A program made the position numbers and the translations under genes. Positions 54,145 through 63,202 of a DNA stretch of 64,000 nucleotides are shown here, one piece after another (position 1 is the stretch's first letter; each line of letters opens with the position of its first letter). The DNA is from Deltaproteobacteria bacterium (GTDB lineage: Bacteria; Myxococcota_C; UBA6777), in NCBI GenBank assembly GCA_002731275.1, contig PCBK01000027.1, forward strand, positions 1-64,000, written 5' to 3'. The notes beneath the pieces are model-generated. The model had not been told where the DNA came from, did not search any database, and was given only the letters and a program-made list of their open reading frames with translations.

Positions 54145-55545
54145 TTACGAGCGAGGGATGAGATGAATGTGAATACCATCTTTGGGGCGGAGCGTGATGC
54201 TCGGTTTGAGGACGACAGGGACTTTATCGGAGATCTCAAAGTCAAAATGTTGAAGGAGGATCGCGAGGATGATCTCACCTTCGAGATGGGCGAAGTGATC
54301 GCCGATACACTTCCTTTGACCGAGACTAAATGGGAAGTACACAAAACGCGAGCTGGAGATCTGCTTTCTGGCTTCAACACGTTCAGGTGTCCAGCGCTCA
54401 GGGTCGAAGGTCTCGGGGTCCTGCCAAAAGTCGGGGTGACGGTGGGTCACGTATTGACTCAGGAAGATGAAGCTATCCGCTGGGATATGGTATCCTGAGA
54501 CAGTATCGTCTTCGACAGCCCGGCGTGCGAGAGACCAAATGGGAGGATAGAGTCGCAGCGTCTCTTTGAAGACATTGGAAAGGTAGGGAAGTTGTTTGAG
54601 GTCTTCGAGTGTGGGGGAGCGTCCTTCGAGGACTGTGTCGAGCTCATGTTGCAGGCGTTGTTTGATATCGGGACGCTTTGAGAGCGCGTAAAATGCCCAC
54701 GTGATCGCATTTGCTGTGGTCTCGTGTCCTGCGAGGAGCATCGTCGTACATTCATCTCGAAGCTGCTGAGCGTTCATCTTTTCGCCGGTCTCTTCGTCTT
54801 CGACGGCCATAAACATGTCGAGCAGATCGTTGTGTCGTTCTTCTTTATTTTGTTGCCGTTTCGCGATGATATCATCGATGACATGGTAGATTTGTCTTTT
54901 GGACCTGTGAAACTTGAGATTCGCGAGGGTAGGCATCCACTCTGGGTAGGGGTAAGGTGCCGAGACGAGGTGGGGAAAATACTCAAGGACGTACGTAAGT
55001 GATGGTCCGATCGCGTCGGAGTCACTGCTTGTGTCGATGCTGAAGAGTGTCTGTCCAGCGATCCCGAGTGTGAGCGTCATCATGGCTTTGGCGACGTCGA
55101 TCGTCTCGCCTTCGGGGACAGCTCGCCACTGCTCGACTGTGCGCTCTGTGAAGCTGCTCATCGTCTCTGCAAAGCCTTCGATACGCTTTCTCATGAACGC
55201 CGGCTGCGCGATACGTCTTTGTCTTCGCCAAAAATCCCCTTCGCTTGTAACGAGTCCATTGCCCAAAAACAACCGCAGTTTGTGGTATCCTCTCGTTTGT
55301 TTGCTGTAATTGTTGATGTTTGTGAGCAATATCTGTTGGATCATGTCTGGGTGAAAGACCAAAAAGGCTTTGTTCTTACCAAGACGTAAGCCTACGATGT
55401 CACCGTACTCCTGACGTGCCTCTGAGAATTTTTTGAGCGGATCATCCAACAACATCTGTAGGTGTCCGAGTATACTTTTGCTCGGAAGCTGTGGGGCGTG
55501 TTTTAATTCAGCAGCGTTGCTGATCGTGGCTTGTGGGCTTGCCAT
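54145..55545 (-). CDS. Cytochrome P450
   Basis: A 466-residue soluble P450 monooxygenase. The I-helix oxygen-binding motif is AGHETT (272-277), the K-helix E-x-x-R is Glu328/Arg331 (KETLR), the PERF-like motif is FDPERW, and the haem-binding loop FPFSLGQRKCIG has Cys413 as thiolate ligand. There is no N-terminal anchor. The sequence style (HETTANAITWAFYALSK, YPPIWSLARRAVEDD) is that of CYP102/CYP4-like fatty-acid or terpenoid oxidisers, but the substrate is unknown. No ferredoxin is nearby. AAGGAG lies seven bases upstream. The divergent TetR gene is its probable regulator. Confidence 0.95.
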   Translation of the reverse strand: MASPQATISNAAELKHAPQLPSKSILGHLQMLLDDPLKKFSEARQEYGDIVGLRLGKNKAFLVFHPDMIQQILLTNINNYSKQTRGYHKLRLFLGNGLVTSEGDFWRRQRRIAQPAFMRKRIEGFAETMSSFTERTVEQWRAVPEGETIDVAKAMMTLTLGIAGQTLFSIDTSSDSDAIGPSLTYVLEYFPHLVSAPYPYPEWMPTLANLKFHRSKRQIYHVIDDIIAKRQQNKEERHNDLLDMFMAVEDEETGEKMNAQQLRDECTTMLLAGHETTANAITWAFYALSKRPDIKQRLQHELDTVLEGRSPTLEDLKQLPYLSNVFKETLRLYPPIWSLARRAVEDDTVSGYHIPADSFIFLSQYVTHRHPDFWQDPETFDPERWTPERVEARKQISSSRFVYFPFSLGQRKCIGDHFAHLEGEIILAILLQHFDFEISDKVPVVLKPSITLRPKDGIHIHLIPRS

Positions 55546-55601
55546 CGTGGGCTCCTTTTTGGGCTTTTTGTTTGGCTTGCAATGTTCTTGCTTGTATATT
55601 G

Positions 55602-55615
55602 TGAGTATTTGCTCA
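55602..55615. promoter_or_regulatory. Possible TetR operator TGAG-n6-CTCA
   Basis: A 14-bp imperfect palindrome in the middle of the 103-bp space between the divergent P450 and TetR genes. Only four bases per arm pair, so this is weak evidence. Confidence 0.25.
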
Positions 55616-55648
55616 GGTTTTCAACTCGCATTTGAAAAAAGGGATACG

Positions 55649-56263
55649 ATGGTGGAAATGACTCCGAGAAAGCGGCCGAAACAGAAAAGGTCGAAGATGA
55701 CTGTCGACGCCATTTTGACAGCGACCACTCGTATTTTGATCGAGGGAGGGTACGACAAGCTGAATACGAACTATGTGGCACAGGTGGCGGGGGTGAGTGT
55801 TGGGACGTTGTATCAGTATTTCCCGAACAAAGAGTCCCTTGTGTTGGCTGTATTCGAAGAGCACGCGGAGGAGATGCTTGGGCTCCTGCGTCGCGCCTCT
55901 AGTGATCTGCGCGATGTCCCCCTAGAGACGGCTGTTCGTGCATATATCCAGACGATGATCGAAGCGCATTGCGTCGATCCGGAGTTGCATCGGACATTGA
56001 TTCGGCAGGCTCTGCACTTGGGAGTACACATTCACCAACATATCCAGAGTGAGGCGATCGCGATCGTGCGGTCATATCTGGAGCTTCATAAGGATACGAT
56101 CTTGCCGAATAATTTGGACATCGCCGCCTTTTTGCTCGTGACGATGGTGGAGAGCGCGACACACAATATGGTCGTTGAGTATCCCGATATGTTAAAACAC
56201 GGCGATGTAGCCGAAGAGTTGGCCTGTGTTGTGTTGCGTTATCTGCTCCCTCATTCCTTCTAA
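55649..56263 (+). CDS. TetR-family regulator next to P450
   Basis: A 204-residue repressor-type regulator. The helix-turn-helix lies at residues ~40-60 (VAQVAGVSVGTLYQYFPNKESL, the TetR signature), followed by a ligand-binding helical domain with a C-terminal AetR-like region (IAAFLLVTMVESATHNMVVEYP). The ATG at 55649 is chosen (GGGA upstream); the long hydrophobic frame before it is not coding. Divergent transcription from the P450 gene is the standard layout for local repression relieved by the substrate. Its end overlaps the converging luciferase-like gene by four bases. Confidence 0.92.
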   Translation: MVEMTPRKRPKQKRSKMTVDAILTATTRILIEGGYDKLNTNYVAQVAGVSVGTLYQYFPNKESLVLAVFEEHAEEMLGLLRRASSDLRDVPLETAVRAYIQTMIEAHCVDPELHRTLIRQALHLGVHIHQHIQSEAIAIVRSYLELHKDTILPNNLDIAAFLLVTMVESATHNMVVEYPDMLKHGDVAEELACVVLRYLLPHSF

Positions 56264-57252
56264 TCCACCCCATACAACGCAGCGAGAAGACGGTACGATT
56301 CGAGCCTAGCCTCGTGATCGTGAATGACAGTCATGACCATCAACTCGTCAGCTTGCGCGCGCTCCATGACACGTTCTAGTTTGGTCTGGACTTGTGCAGG
56401 TGAACCGTAGATCATCTGTGTACCGACAGGCCCTAACCTCATGCGTAACTCTTGCTCTGACCAGTCATTTGCGAGGGCCTCTTCAAAAGATGGGACAGGC
56501 ACCTCGATCCCCATCATCGCGCTCTGCATTCCTGCCGCGAGGATCACACAATGTGCGCGGGCGTGGTCTGGATCTTCTGCGCATATGACAGACGCCGCGA
56601 CGATCACCTCCGGCTCCTCAAAGTACGAAGACGGTCGAAAATGTTCTTTGTACAAAGACACTGCGGGCAATGGGTCGATCGGACTAAAGTGCGCCGCAAA
56701 CGCATACCCTGCGCCGACCTCACCTGCTAACTGTGCGCTCCCACCACTCGAACCCAACATCCATATCGGAGGCAAAGGCACTCCCTGTGGTGTGACTTTG
56801 ATCCGACGGTATGGGTGCCTCTTCGAAAAACTCCCCTCCGAGAAAGACATCAGCTCCTGAAAGAGATCCGAAAATTCGACGCCTGGCTGTGCCGCCAGAG
56901 CCCTTGATGTAAGCGGGTCCGTGCCTGCTGCTCGACCGATTCCAAGATCAATGCGTCCAGGGTGAAGAGCTTCAAGTGTTCTGTACTGTTCGACAACACG
57001 CAGAGGGGCATGGTTGGGAAGCATCACGCCACCTGCGCCGATGCGGATGGACTCCGTGAAGGGAGCGATGTGTGCGATCAAGATCTCTGGCGCGGAGCTG
57101 GCGATCATCCCAAGACCGTGGTGCTCTGCGAACCATAATCGATGGTATCCAAGCGCATCGACATGTTGCGCCAAACTCTTGGTTCTCTTGAAGGTCTCGA
57201 CTGTGCTGACATCTGCACCTGTAGGTAGGACATCAAGGACGGATAATCTCAT
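56260..57252 (-). CDS. Luciferase-like flavin monooxygenase
   Basis: A 330-residue flavin-dependent oxidoreductase of the bacterial luciferase (LLM) family, MsnO8-like group. It opens with RLSVLDVLPTGAD and has LWFAEHHGLGMIASSAPEI, RIGAGGVMLPNHAPL, VVEQYRTLEALHPGRIDLGIGRA and GTDP, all typical of this TIM-barrel family, which uses FMNH2 and O2. The start at 57252 has GGGAG six bases upstream; the frame extends 49 codons into the regulatory region without support. It faces the tandem-HTH TetR gene and may be controlled by it. Substrate unknown. Confidence 0.93.
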   Translation of the reverse strand: MRLSVLDVLPTGADVSTVETFKRTKSLAQHVDALGYHRLWFAEHHGLGMIASSAPEILIAHIAPFTESIRIGAGGVMLPNHAPLRVVEQYRTLEALHPGRIDLGIGRAAGTDPLTSRALAAQPGVEFSDLFQELMSFSEGSFSKRHPYRRIKVTPQGVPLPPIWMLGSSGGSAQLAGEVGAGYAFAAHFSPIDPLPAVSLYKEHFRPSSYFEEPEVIVAASVICAEDPDHARAHCVILAAGMQSAMMGIEVPVPSFEEALANDWSEQELRMRLGPVGTQMIYGSPAQVQTKLERVMERAQADELMVMTVIHDHEARLESYRLLAALYGVD

Positions 57253-57392
57253 CACTTCTCCCTTGTGGTTGTGGGTCACTTGCGAGAGAAAGAGATGGTC
57301 ATGGAGGGGGATGTTGTAAAGTCTTTGGATGTAGAGAGGACCGCTAGGAAGAGATGATGTCTTTATTTTTTCAAAGGATTGTAGAAAATATG

Positions 57393-57443
57393 TTGACATG
57401 TTACGTTGCGATAGATAAAGCTATCAATCGTAACGTAACGTGT
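57393..57443 (+). promoter_or_regulatory. 48-bp operator palindrome over a promoter
   Basis: Arms 57396-57417 and 57422-57443 are 22 bp each and pair at 19 of 22 positions around a four-base spacer. Each half reads ACA-y-GTTACGTT-r-CGAT-w-GATA. A consensus -35 (TTGACA, 57393-57398) overlaps the left arm, and AT-rich candidates for the -10 (GATAAA/ATAAAG) fall in the centre. Binding here would block transcription of the TetR-PEP synthase operon that starts 20 bases later. This is much longer than the usual 15-28 bp TetR operator. Confidence 0.7.
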
Positions 57444-57462
57444 TTTTGATGGAGCGAAGAAG

Positions 57463-58275
57463 ATGCCTCGCAAACAAGTGAAGAAGAAGTCGAAGAAGAC
57501 CTCCACAAGGGACGTATTGCTTGACGCAGTGCTTGCTCTACGCGAAGAGACGGAGAAAGCCCCTCATGAGTTGACATTGAATGATGTCTCAGAGCGAGCA
57601 GGTGTCTCGCGGATGACGTTGTACCGTCACTTTCCGACAAAGCAGTCTCTACTGGAGAGCGTACGCGAAGAGCGAGGCATCGAGTTTGTCGAACAAGAAG
57701 ATGTGAGAGCGCGTATCTTGCGGGCGGTGAGGGAGGTGCTCGTCAAGGAGGGGTTCTCCGCGACGATGGAGGTGATCGCGGAGAAAGCCGGTGTGGGAGT
57801 CGCGACACTGTACCGACAGTTTGGTGACAAGGCGAGTCTGATCGGGGCCTTTCGAGAGCACCTGCGTCCAAGTGAGATTTTGTCGGAGTTAGCCTTGTCT
57901 GAGAGTGAGGACGTGGAGGCTGATTTGTCGACCTTCGCGACGAGACAGATCGCTGTCTTGCAACAACATCAAGATCTGTTGCTGCTGGCCATCCGGGCAA
58001 AGCTCAACAAAGAAGAGGGCACGGATACACTCGCATTTAGCGGTGTGACGATTCGTGCCTTGGAGCAATATTTTTCCAAACAATTACAAGCCGGTCGGAT
58101 CGCAGAGCGTGGGGATTCTCCTCGCGAATTAGCCGTCGCATTTGTCGGGGCCATGCTCATGTCGGCTTGGTTTTATCCCACGATGTCGGGGGAGCCTCCT
58201 GATGCACCTGAACGCATTGGAGCGCGTGTTGCCCGCATCTTTGTCCACGGAATCCAGGGAGAGAGTCATGAATAA
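57463..58275 (+). CDS. TetR-like regulator with two tandem HTH domains
   Basis: A 270-residue regulator with two complete TetR-type DNA-binding domains. The first spans residues ~15-68, with the recognition helix in VSERAGVSRMTLYRHFPTKQSL. The second spans ~80-130, with IAEKAGVGVATLYRQFGDKASL. A single ligand/dimerisation domain follows (131-270). Ordinary TetR proteins have one such domain per subunit. A dimer of this protein would present four HTH units, which fits the unusually long palindrome 20 bases upstream (autoregulation). Its end overlaps the next gene by eight bases, so it is probably the first gene of an operon with the PEP-synthase-like enzyme and permease. Confidence 0.93.
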   Translation: MPRKQVKKKSKKTSTRDVLLDAVLALREETEKAPHELTLNDVSERAGVSRMTLYRHFPTKQSLLESVREERGIEFVEQEDVRARILRAVREVLVKEGFSATMEVIAEKAGVGVATLYRQFGDKASLIGAFREHLRPSEILSELALSESEDVEADLSTFATRQIAVLQQHQDLLLLAIRAKLNKEEGTDTLAFSGVTIRALEQYFSKQLQAGRIAERGDSPRELAVAFVGAMLMSAWFYPTMSGEPPDAPERIGARVARIFVHGIQGESHE

Positions 58276-61000
58276 AGTAGCGGAGATGCCATGGGTGTGT
58301 GATTTTGATGACCTCGATCGCCACACATTGCCGTGGGTTGGCGGAAAGGGAGCCAATCTCGGTGAGATGGTCCAGCAGGGCTTCCCTGTGCCGCCTGGAT
58401 TTTGTGTGACAACGAGGGCGTACCGGATATTTGTGGAGAGTGGCGGAGATAGATTGATTGCGTTGTTTGAACAGCTCGGACAATTAGGGGCGCAACAGCT
58501 CCCAGAGATCCGCAAGGTCGCGCTCGCGCTCCGTGAAGCGATGCAAGCGCACCCGATCCCGCAAGAGGTCGAAGACGCGATTCTCGTCGCCTGGAAGGAA
58601 CATGGAGCGCAACATAGCTACGCTGTTCGTTCGAGCGCCACGGCAGAAGACCTACCAGGGGCGTCATTTGCGGGGCAGCAGGACACCTACCTCAACGTCC
58701 AAGGAGAGGAGATGTTGCTCGATCGTGTGCGCGCTTGTTGGGCGTCGTTGTTCACAGATCGGGCGATCGTATACAGGCTTCAGAATGGCTTTAAGCACGA
58801 AGAGGTCGCGCTCTCTGTTGTTGTCCAGAAGATGGTCTTGCCACAAGTCTCGGGGATCATGTTTACGGCTGACCCACTCCACCAAAATCGTCGGGTGATT
58901 TCCATCGACGCAGGCTTTGGGCTTGGTGAGGCGCTCGTCTCAGGGAAGGTCTCGGCAGATCTCTACAACGTCCGCAAGGACACGATGACGATCCTCAAGA
59001 AGGACATCGCGGACAAGAGACTCGCGATCTGGCCTGTCGAAGGTGGAGGGACAGTCGAAGAACCTCTCGATGAGGAACGACGTCATGCACAAGTTCTCGG
59101 TGATAAAGAGATCCTCGCGCTCGCAGCGCTCGGTCAAAGGATCGAAGAGCACTATAAAAGTCCACAAGATATCGAGTGGTGTATCGACGATGGTGAATTG
59201 TTTGTCGTCCAAAGTCGGCCGATTACATCGTTGTATCCGATGATAGCTCCCCTCCCTGACGATGACACGTTGCACGTGTATATGAGCTTTAACCACGCAC
59301 AGGTGATGCTCGATCCATTCCGTCCACTTGGGGCCTCTGCGCTTTCACTGATGATGCCATTTGGCAAGGAGGGCGCGATAACACCTGACTGTCCATTCCT
59401 TCGGAGGGCTGGTGGACGTCTTTATATCGATCTGACAGAGGTGTTGCGTAACGCTCTACCTTACAAAGTGTATCCTGTGTTGTTGGCCAACGCCAACGCG
59501 CACATTGCAGAGGCCGTCAAAGAGGTCATCCAAAGACCGCGTTTTCGCGAGGAGATGAAGACAGCACCTCACTTCTCATTCTACCGAACTGCACGTCGCT
59601 TGCTCTTTCCGCTTATGAGAAAAGCGTTCGTGAATATCTTCTTCGCAAATCCCAAAGGCAAGCTTCAACAGCTCAAGCAATATATTGATGATGAGACTGA
59701 GCGTGTTCGCAAAGACATTCACAGTGTCCCTGCTGGATTGCAGCGGTTTGATAGAACTGTTGAGCATGTTGGGAGCTGTTTTTTACAGCGCATCTTGAAC
59801 ATCTTTTTGCCTGTCGTAGCCGCTGGGTTGGTCAGCGTCAAGATGCTCGCCCAGCTCGCAGGGACGACAGTCAACGATCCTTTGATCAACGAACTGATGC
59901 GCGGGTTGGAGCACAATGTGACGACGGAGATGGATCTTCGAGTGGCGGATCTCGCCGAGGTCGCCCGGGCGCATCCTGCTGTGATGAGTGCGTTGCGAGA
60001 GGACCCAACGAAGCGCGTGTTAGAGACGCTCTCAGCGCTCGAAGGTGGTGAGGTCTTCCTCGCGGCGTTGCAAGCGTTTATGGACGAGTACGGTATGAGA
60101 GGACCTTCTGAGATCGATGTGACACGGGCGAGATGGGTGGAGGAACCCACGCCTCTGTTGCAGATGCTCGCAGGCAATCTGACGAGAGAAGGTAACAGTG
60201 GGCACAGAGCCCACCACGCGAAGCTTACAAAAGTTGGCGAGGAGGCTGGTAAGAAGGTCGTTGATGCTGTTCGTAAAAGGCCTTTTGGCTGGTTCAAGGC
60301 TCCTCTCGCCAAACGACTGGTCAAGTCCGTACGTGGTTTCACAGGTGGGCGAGAGCATCCAAAGTTCTTGATGATCCGTTATCTCGGATTGTTTAAAGAG
60401 GTCGTCAAAGAGGAAGCGCAGACACTCGTCGAGCAGGGGCGGATCGGACAAGTCGAAGATATCTACTTTTTGGAGATCGAAGAGATTCGGCGTCTGTTGT
60501 CTGGAGAAGAGACATCAGCAGAAGGGACCTCTTGGACTGCGTTGATCACGGCACGGCGCGAAGTTCACCAGCATTTTATGACGCTCTCTCCTCCTGGCGT
60601 CCTCACAAGCGAAGGAGAGGTCGTCGTCGCGCAGATGAAGCGAGACGACATCCCGAAAGGAGCCCTTGGAGGGAGTCCCGCTTCGGCTGGTGTGATAGAA
60701 GGGATTGCACGTGTGATTATGGACCCATCTGACGCTGTCTTGCAGGATGGTGAGATCCTTGTCGCGCCTTTTACGGATCCTGGTTGGACGCCGCTGTTTA
60801 TCCACGCCTCTGGCCTTGTGATGGAGGTCGGTGGGCTGATGACACATGGCTCTGTTGTCGCACGAGAGTATGGAATCCCCGCTGTTGTCGGTGTGCTGGA
60901 GGCGACGTCGCAGATCAAGAGCGGTCAACGTATCAGGCTCAATGGAGACAGTGGATACGTCGAGCTGCTCTCCGATGATACGCAGGAGGTGCAGGTATGA
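58268..61000 (+). CDS. PEP synthase / rifampin phosphotransferase-like enzyme
   Basis: A 910-residue ATP-grasp/phosphohistidine enzyme. The N-terminal ATP-binding domain shows WVGGKGANLGEMVQQGFPVPPGF, SYAVRSSATAEDLPGASFAGQQ and DIEWCIDDGELFVVQSRPI. A ~400-residue middle region follows. The C-terminal swivel domain has DPGWTPLFIHASGLVMEVGG and MTHGSVVAREYGIP, with the phospho-acceptor His860. This domain order (ATP, middle, His domain at the end) and the absence of a PEP/pyruvate TIM barrel point to rifampin phosphotransferase or its relatives rather than true PpsA. It overlaps the regulator by eight bases and the permease by four. The target molecule is unknown and could be an antibiotic. Confidence 0.9.
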   Translation: MNKVAEMPWVCDFDDLDRHTLPWVGGKGANLGEMVQQGFPVPPGFCVTTRAYRIFVESGGDRLIALFEQLGQLGAQQLPEIRKVALALREAMQAHPIPQEVEDAILVAWKEHGAQHSYAVRSSATAEDLPGASFAGQQDTYLNVQGEEMLLDRVRACWASLFTDRAIVYRLQNGFKHEEVALSVVVQKMVLPQVSGIMFTADPLHQNRRVISIDAGFGLGEALVSGKVSADLYNVRKDTMTILKKDIADKRLAIWPVEGGGTVEEPLDEERRHAQVLGDKEILALAALGQRIEEHYKSPQDIEWCIDDGELFVVQSRPITSLYPMIAPLPDDDTLHVYMSFNHAQVMLDPFRPLGASALSLMMPFGKEGAITPDCPFLRRAGGRLYIDLTEVLRNALPYKVYPVLLANANAHIAEAVKEVIQRPRFREEMKTAPHFSFYRTARRLLFPLMRKAFVNIFFANPKGKLQQLKQYIDDETERVRKDIHSVPAGLQRFDRTVEHVGSCFLQRILNIFLPVVAAGLVSVKMLAQLAGTTVNDPLINELMRGLEHNVTTEMDLRVADLAEVARAHPAVMSALREDPTKRVLETLSALEGGEVFLAALQAFMDEYGMRGPSEIDVTRARWVEEPTPLLQMLAGNLTREGNSGHRAHHAKLTKVGEEAGKKVVDAVRKRPFGWFKAPLAKRLVKSVRGFTGGREHPKFLMIRYLGLFKEVVKEEAQTLVEQGRIGQVEDIYFLEIEEIRRLLSGEETSAEGTSWTALITARREVHQHFMTLSPPGVLTSEGEVVVAQMKRDDIPKGALGGSPASAGVIEGIARVIMDPSDAVLQDGEILVAPFTDPGWTPLFIHASGLVMEVGGLMTHGSVVAREYGIPAVVGVLEATSQIKSGQRIRLNGDSGYVELLSDDTQEVQV

Positions 61001-61491
61001 AGTGGGCAGCCATTTTTTTGGTCGTGGTGTTAGCCTTTTTGATCATTCTCGCGATCTTGAAGGGAGATGGTGCTCTACAGGCTGGGATGAAAGCCTCCTT
61101 CACACAAGGTGTGAAGTTACTTCCTATTTTATTGATCGCCTTCTTCATCGCGGGTTTTGTCGAGGTGTTGTTACCTAAGGGGTTTGTCGAGCGGTGGCTC
61201 ACTGATGCGGCAGGGTGGCAAGGCATCTGTATTGCCTGGATCGCTGGGATTTTAACACCTGCCGGGACGATCGTCGGTTTACCTATCGCTGCGTCGTTGT
61301 ACAAAGCGGGGGCTGGGATCGGTGTGTTGATGACGTACTTGACGAGTTTAGCGCTACTATCGATGATCCGCCTCCCTCTGGAGGTCGGGATTTATGGTCT
61401 CAAGCTCACGTTAATTCGTATCGGTGTCTCGATTTTGCTTCCGCCTGTCGCCGGGGGGATTGCGATTCTCGTCGCGAGTAAGTTTTATTAG
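60997..61491 (+). CDS. Half-size permease (YraQ/ArsP-like)
   Basis: A 164-residue inner-membrane protein with about five helices. WLTDAAGWQGICIAWIAGILTPAGTIVGLPIAASL matches one repeat of the two-repeat permease family DUF318 (YraQ/ArsP), including the T-P-A-G-T helix break. Full members are about 300 residues, so this is a half protein that would have to dimerise. It overlaps the preceding gene as ATGA. The pairing suggests efflux or uptake linked to that enzyme's substrate, an inference from context. Confidence 0.82.
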   Translation: MKWAAIFLVVVLAFLIILAILKGDGALQAGMKASFTQGVKLLPILLIAFFIAGFVEVLLPKGFVERWLTDAAGWQGICIAWIAGILTPAGTIVGLPIAASLYKAGAGIGVLMTYLTSLALLSMIRLPLEVGIYGLKLTLIRIGVSILLPPVAGGIAILVASKFY

Positions 61492-61501
61492 GCTACTGTA
61501 A

Positions 61502-61620
61502 GGAAAAAAGCGCACGAGGGAGGGCAGTAGATGGAGCCTCAGGCAAGGCATGAGGAGAAGGCATGGCTACCGCCATGTCGACGACGAATCACGACGCTTG
61601 CGGTTTCAGCTGCAACCTCC
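61502..61620 (-). repeat. Dispersed repeat family B, copy 2
   Basis: The inverted partner of 4960-5077. On the minus strand it carries GCTGAAACCGCAAGCGTCGT, then the hairpin CATGGC-GGTA-GCCATG, then GAGGCTCCATCTACTGCC. The copy lies between the permease and the LRR gene. The open frame from 61563 through it into the LRR gene is not considered coding. Confidence 0.85.
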
Positions 61621-61727
61621 ACGTGTGTTTCTTTTTCCTCTACACTTTTTTTCTTGTAGTAGCCTTGGGCTACTGGTTTGTGGCATCTTTGTGTGCATCT
61701 TCGGCAAAAAAACGACAGGAGCACACA

Positions 61728-62906
61728 ATGAGAGACGAGACAGAACGATTTGCGACGTTGAGGGGATTGTTATCAGTCGAACATGCTTACAGTTTACGGT
61801 TTGACGAGATCCTGTCACTGTTTCAGGATTGGGATGAGCCGGCTGCGGTTCAATATGCACAAGAGCACCTCGCACCGATTGAAGATGAACTGCGTTACGG
61901 TACTCTTGCGCTCTGTTGGCCAGATTTTCCCAACGGAGAGCCGCTACCTTCCTTTCAGTTGATCAGGTCATTTTGTGTCGAGCGGGAGCTGCTCAGATCG
62001 GGTCATCTCTCAACCTTCCTCGAACATCCAGCGTTACGATGTCTTCGTCACTTTTCGGTGGACGCGCGGGCGCAAGGCTTGATGCGCCAAGAGCTTCAGC
62101 TGATCACCACTTGTGAACATCTTTCGGAGATCACGAAGCTAGGCTTTGCGGAGTGTCAACTGGGCTCAGGAGATGCCCAAATGATCGCCGAGTGTCCATT
62201 TTTTTCTCAAGTCCAATCTCTCTCCTTTTATATCAACAAGGTCCGCGCGAGTGGGATGGTCGCGTTGTTGTCTTCGCCCCATCTTGCGCTACACGAGTTG
62301 CGTTTGGATTATAACGCTGTTGGAGGCGGAGGTTTACGTGGTGCCTCTTTTGATATCCCTCCAACGTTGCGTTCCTTGGAGCTGCGAGGAAACAATCTGG
62401 AGGATGTCGACATGCAAAGCCTCTTTGGCTGTGAAGGGTGGGGGCAACTCGAAGTGCTCGGTGTCTCCTCTTGTAAGTTTGGAGATCCAGGCGCGAAAGC
62501 TCTCGCAGATGGAGGACTGGTCTCTTTGAAGAGTTTGGATCTCTCCCACACCCCCATTCAAACACAGGGGGTGATTGATATCGCGCAATCGACCTCCTTC
62601 CAAAAGTTAGAGTCTCTGAATTTGTTTGGTTGTACCTTTGGTCCAGCCGCGTCTTTTGTGCTCGCGGCAGAAGGTACGCTTCCATCGCTCAAGCAGCTCT
62701 CCTTATCCACCTATGAACTTGAACCTGAGGTTATCGAACAGATGGCTTTCGCGCCGGCGCTCGATGAGGCGACTAGGCGCGCCTGTATGGAGAGAATGTC
62801 TCTCTCCAGGCTCGCCTGGAGGGCTAAGAACCTCGGTATACCTCGTGCACATGCACTCTACAAACACGAACTTATACCTGAGATCATCAAGCACACTTTG
62901 GGGTAG
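61728..62906 (+). CDS. Leucine-rich-repeat protein 2
   Basis: A 392-residue cytosolic LRR protein, a shorter relative of the one at 17851. It has about eight repeats in residues 130-340 (LHELRLDYNAVG, LRSLELRGNNLED, LEVLGVSSCKFGDPG, LKSLDLSHTPIQ, LESLNLFGCTFG), which look like ribonuclease-inhibitor-type units. The ends are helical and unassigned. The ATG at 61728 has AGGAG six bases upstream, and the sequence before it is repeat B. Function presumably protein binding. Confidence 0.88.
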   Translation: MRDETERFATLRGLLSVEHAYSLRFDEILSLFQDWDEPAAVQYAQEHLAPIEDELRYGTLALCWPDFPNGEPLPSFQLIRSFCVERELLRSGHLSTFLEHPALRCLRHFSVDARAQGLMRQELQLITTCEHLSEITKLGFAECQLGSGDAQMIAECPFFSQVQSLSFYINKVRASGMVALLSSPHLALHELRLDYNAVGGGGLRGASFDIPPTLRSLELRGNNLEDVDMQSLFGCEGWGQLEVLGVSSCKFGDPGAKALADGGLVSLKSLDLSHTPIQTQGVIDIAQSTSFQKLESLNLFGCTFGPAASFVLAAEGTLPSLKQLSLSTYELEPEVIEQMAFAPALDEATRRACMERMSLSRLAWRAKNLGIPRAHALYKHELIPEIIKHTLG

Positions 62907-62965
62907 GCTTGTACAAGGACAAATTGAGGAGAGAGGTCCGCTGTAGGGTTTGTAGCCCTCCAGTA

Positions 62966-62995
62966 TCCCGGAATGTGTGCCTCCAGATTCCTGGA
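62966..62995. promoter_or_regulatory. Inverted repeat after LRR gene
   Basis: TCCCGGAAT and ATTCCTGGA pair at eight of nine positions around a 12-base loop. No T-tract follows, so it could be a protein site or a weak terminator. The rest of the 296-bp spacer 62907-63202 shows nothing else. Confidence 0.35.
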
Positions 62996-63202
62996 ATCTA
63001 TACTCTCTGTGTCTTTGCTTATGGGGCTTTTGGGAGGGGATTTCTTCGTTGAGTCGCTGCATAAATGAGCTTTGTGTTTGGTTGGCGTGTGTTTTGCTTT
63101 GTGAGTGGGGTGCCATAGAGGTGAAGGTGATGACGCGGACAGCATGACCTTCACAGGGCGAACGAAGTTCCCATCATACACTGACATAAAAAGGAGCCGA
63201 GG

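Noticed and set aside
55433-55648. 72-residue hydrophobic extension before the TetR protein
   Set aside because: It overlaps the P450 start region and promoter space and does not belong to any TetR N-terminus.
61563-61727. 55-residue extension of the second LRR protein
   Set aside because: Made of repeat B and a hydrophobic stretch; AGGAG-ATG at 61728 explains the start.
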